Assembly: GCA_016938795.1 (NCBI GenBank)
Contig: JAFGTZ010000051.1
Span: 1 to 24,329 of the forward strand
DNA: 24,329 nucleotides
Reading direction: 5' to 3'
Source of the DNA: Chromatiaceae bacterium
GTDB lineage: Bacteria > Pseudomonadota > Gammaproteobacteria > Chromatiales > Chromatiaceae
Position numbers and translations under genes: made by a program. Positions 23,909-24,329 of this stretch are shown here, piece after piece (within the stretch, counting starts at the first letter, position 1; the number at the start of each line of letters is the position of its first letter). The notes under the pieces were generated by a model, which saw nothing but the letters and a program-made list of their open reading frames with translations, ran no database searches and was not told where the DNA came from.

Positions 23909-24277
23909 GGGAGCCGGCCGATAAGCCGGGTTCTGTCGTGGACAGTCATTCATCTGGGACGCGCGTCACCGCGCGCCTCAAGCGACCTACCCGGGAACCC
24001 GCGCGGGCCACGCGGCGCGGCGAACCGCTTGTTCCCCTATTTGGTCTTGCTCCGGGTGGGGTTTACCCTGCCACTGTGTGTTGCCACCAGCGCGGTGCGC
24101 TCTTACCGCACCTTTTCACCCTTGCCTCGCACCCTGACGGACGCGATCGGCGGTTTGTTTTCTGCGGCACTTTCCGTAGGCTCGCGCCCCCCAGGCGTTA
24201 CCTGGCACCCTGCCCTCTGGAGCCCGGACTTTCCTCCCCTTGCGCGGACGCAAGGCGCGACTGTCTGGCCAACTCCC
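23909..24277 (-). ncRNA. rnpB: RNase P RNA, bacterial type A
   Basis: This is the catalytic RNA of RNase P, which matures tRNA 5' ends. On the minus strand the conserved blocks occur in order: CCAGACAGTCGC, GGGGAGGAAAGTCCGGGCTCC (read from about 24239), AGGGTGCCAGGTAACGCC, GGTAAGAGCGCACC, AAACCCCACCCGGAGCAAG with ACCAAATAGG, GGGTAGGTCGCTTGAG, and GATGAATGACTGTCC-ACGACAGAACCCGGCTTATCGG. The ends are set by helix P1: bases 24277-24267 pair with 23919-23909 over 11 positions, with two G-U pairs. The length is about 369 bases (E. coli 377). Position directly upstream of mraZ matches what I recall of Pseudomonas. Mature ends may differ by a few bases. Confidence 0.97.
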
Positions 24278-24284
24278 GCCAGCC

Positions 24285-24290
24285 AGTATA
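24285..24290 (-). promoter_or_regulatory. -10 element of the rnpB promoter
   Basis: TATACT on the minus strand lies 7 bases before the first base of helix P1, exactly where a -10 hexamer should be. The bases between are GC-rich, as is common for stable-RNA promoters. No good -35 hexamer is seen at 16-18 bases upstream. The remaining 39 bases to the window edge show nothing else. Confidence 0.6.
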
Positions 24291-24329
24291 ACGCCCCGCG
24301 CCTCCCTCGCGCAGCGAATCATTACAATT

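Noticed and set aside
23767..23949. A 60-codon minus-strand frame between rnpB and mraZ
   Set aside because: It overlaps the 3' end of RNase P RNA and its terminator, and has no recognisable features.
1..24329. Search for mobile elements, CRISPR arrays, tRNAs, toxin-antitoxin or defence genes
   Set aside because: No transposase, integrase, repeat-spacer array, cloverleaf or such protein family is visible; apart from the edge repeat the window is housekeeping DNA.

Overview
The window is a GC-rich chromosomal segment from a gammaproteobacterium. It holds a complete division and cell wall (dcw) cluster, nearly all on the minus strand. Gene order (rnpB - mraZ ... ftsZ - lpxC - dciA - M23 peptidase - secA), the 360-residue MraY, a MurE with the meso-diaminopimelate motif DNPR, and lipid A synthesis by LpxC all fit a Gram-negative gammaproteobacterium. 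The order resembles what I recall of Pseudomonas and purple sulfur bacteria (Chromatiales). High GC and protein flavour make a Chromatiaceae-like organism plausible, but that is inference.

Read in the direction of transcription (right to left): RNase P RNA (24277-23909) with its own -10 element and a downstream hairpin; a 0.3-kb intergenic region holding a well-formed sigma70-type promoter and a three-repeat MraZ operator; then mraZ, rsmH, ftsL, ftsI, murE, murF, mraY, murD, ftsW, murG, murC, murB, ddl, ftsQ, ftsA and ftsZ. From rsmH to ftsA every junction overlaps or is separated by at most 13 bases, so these genes must be co-transcribed and are probably translationally coupled. A perfect 22-bp palindrome just after ftsZ looks like the operon terminator. 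lpxC follows with its own leader and possible promoter.

The left part has dciA (DUF721, helicase loader), the only gene on the plus strand. It ends one base from the lpxC stop codon and is divergent from a membrane-anchored M23 peptidase. Then comes a possible terminator, secA, and at the window edge a long imperfect inverted repeat that folds best in the secA transcript.

Together the genes make the lipid II precursor (MurB, MurC, MurD, MurE, MurF, Ddl, MraY, MurG), polymerise and crosslink it at the septum (FtsW, FtsI, with FtsL and FtsQ), and build the Z-ring (FtsZ, FtsA). The neighbours add lipid A synthesis, protein export, helicase loading and tRNA processing. I see no mobile element, CRISPR array, tRNA, toxin or defence gene, and no undescribed system. 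The most informative non-coding signals are the MraZ operator (with an overlapping potential G-quadruplex), the ftsZ terminator palindrome and the edge repeat.
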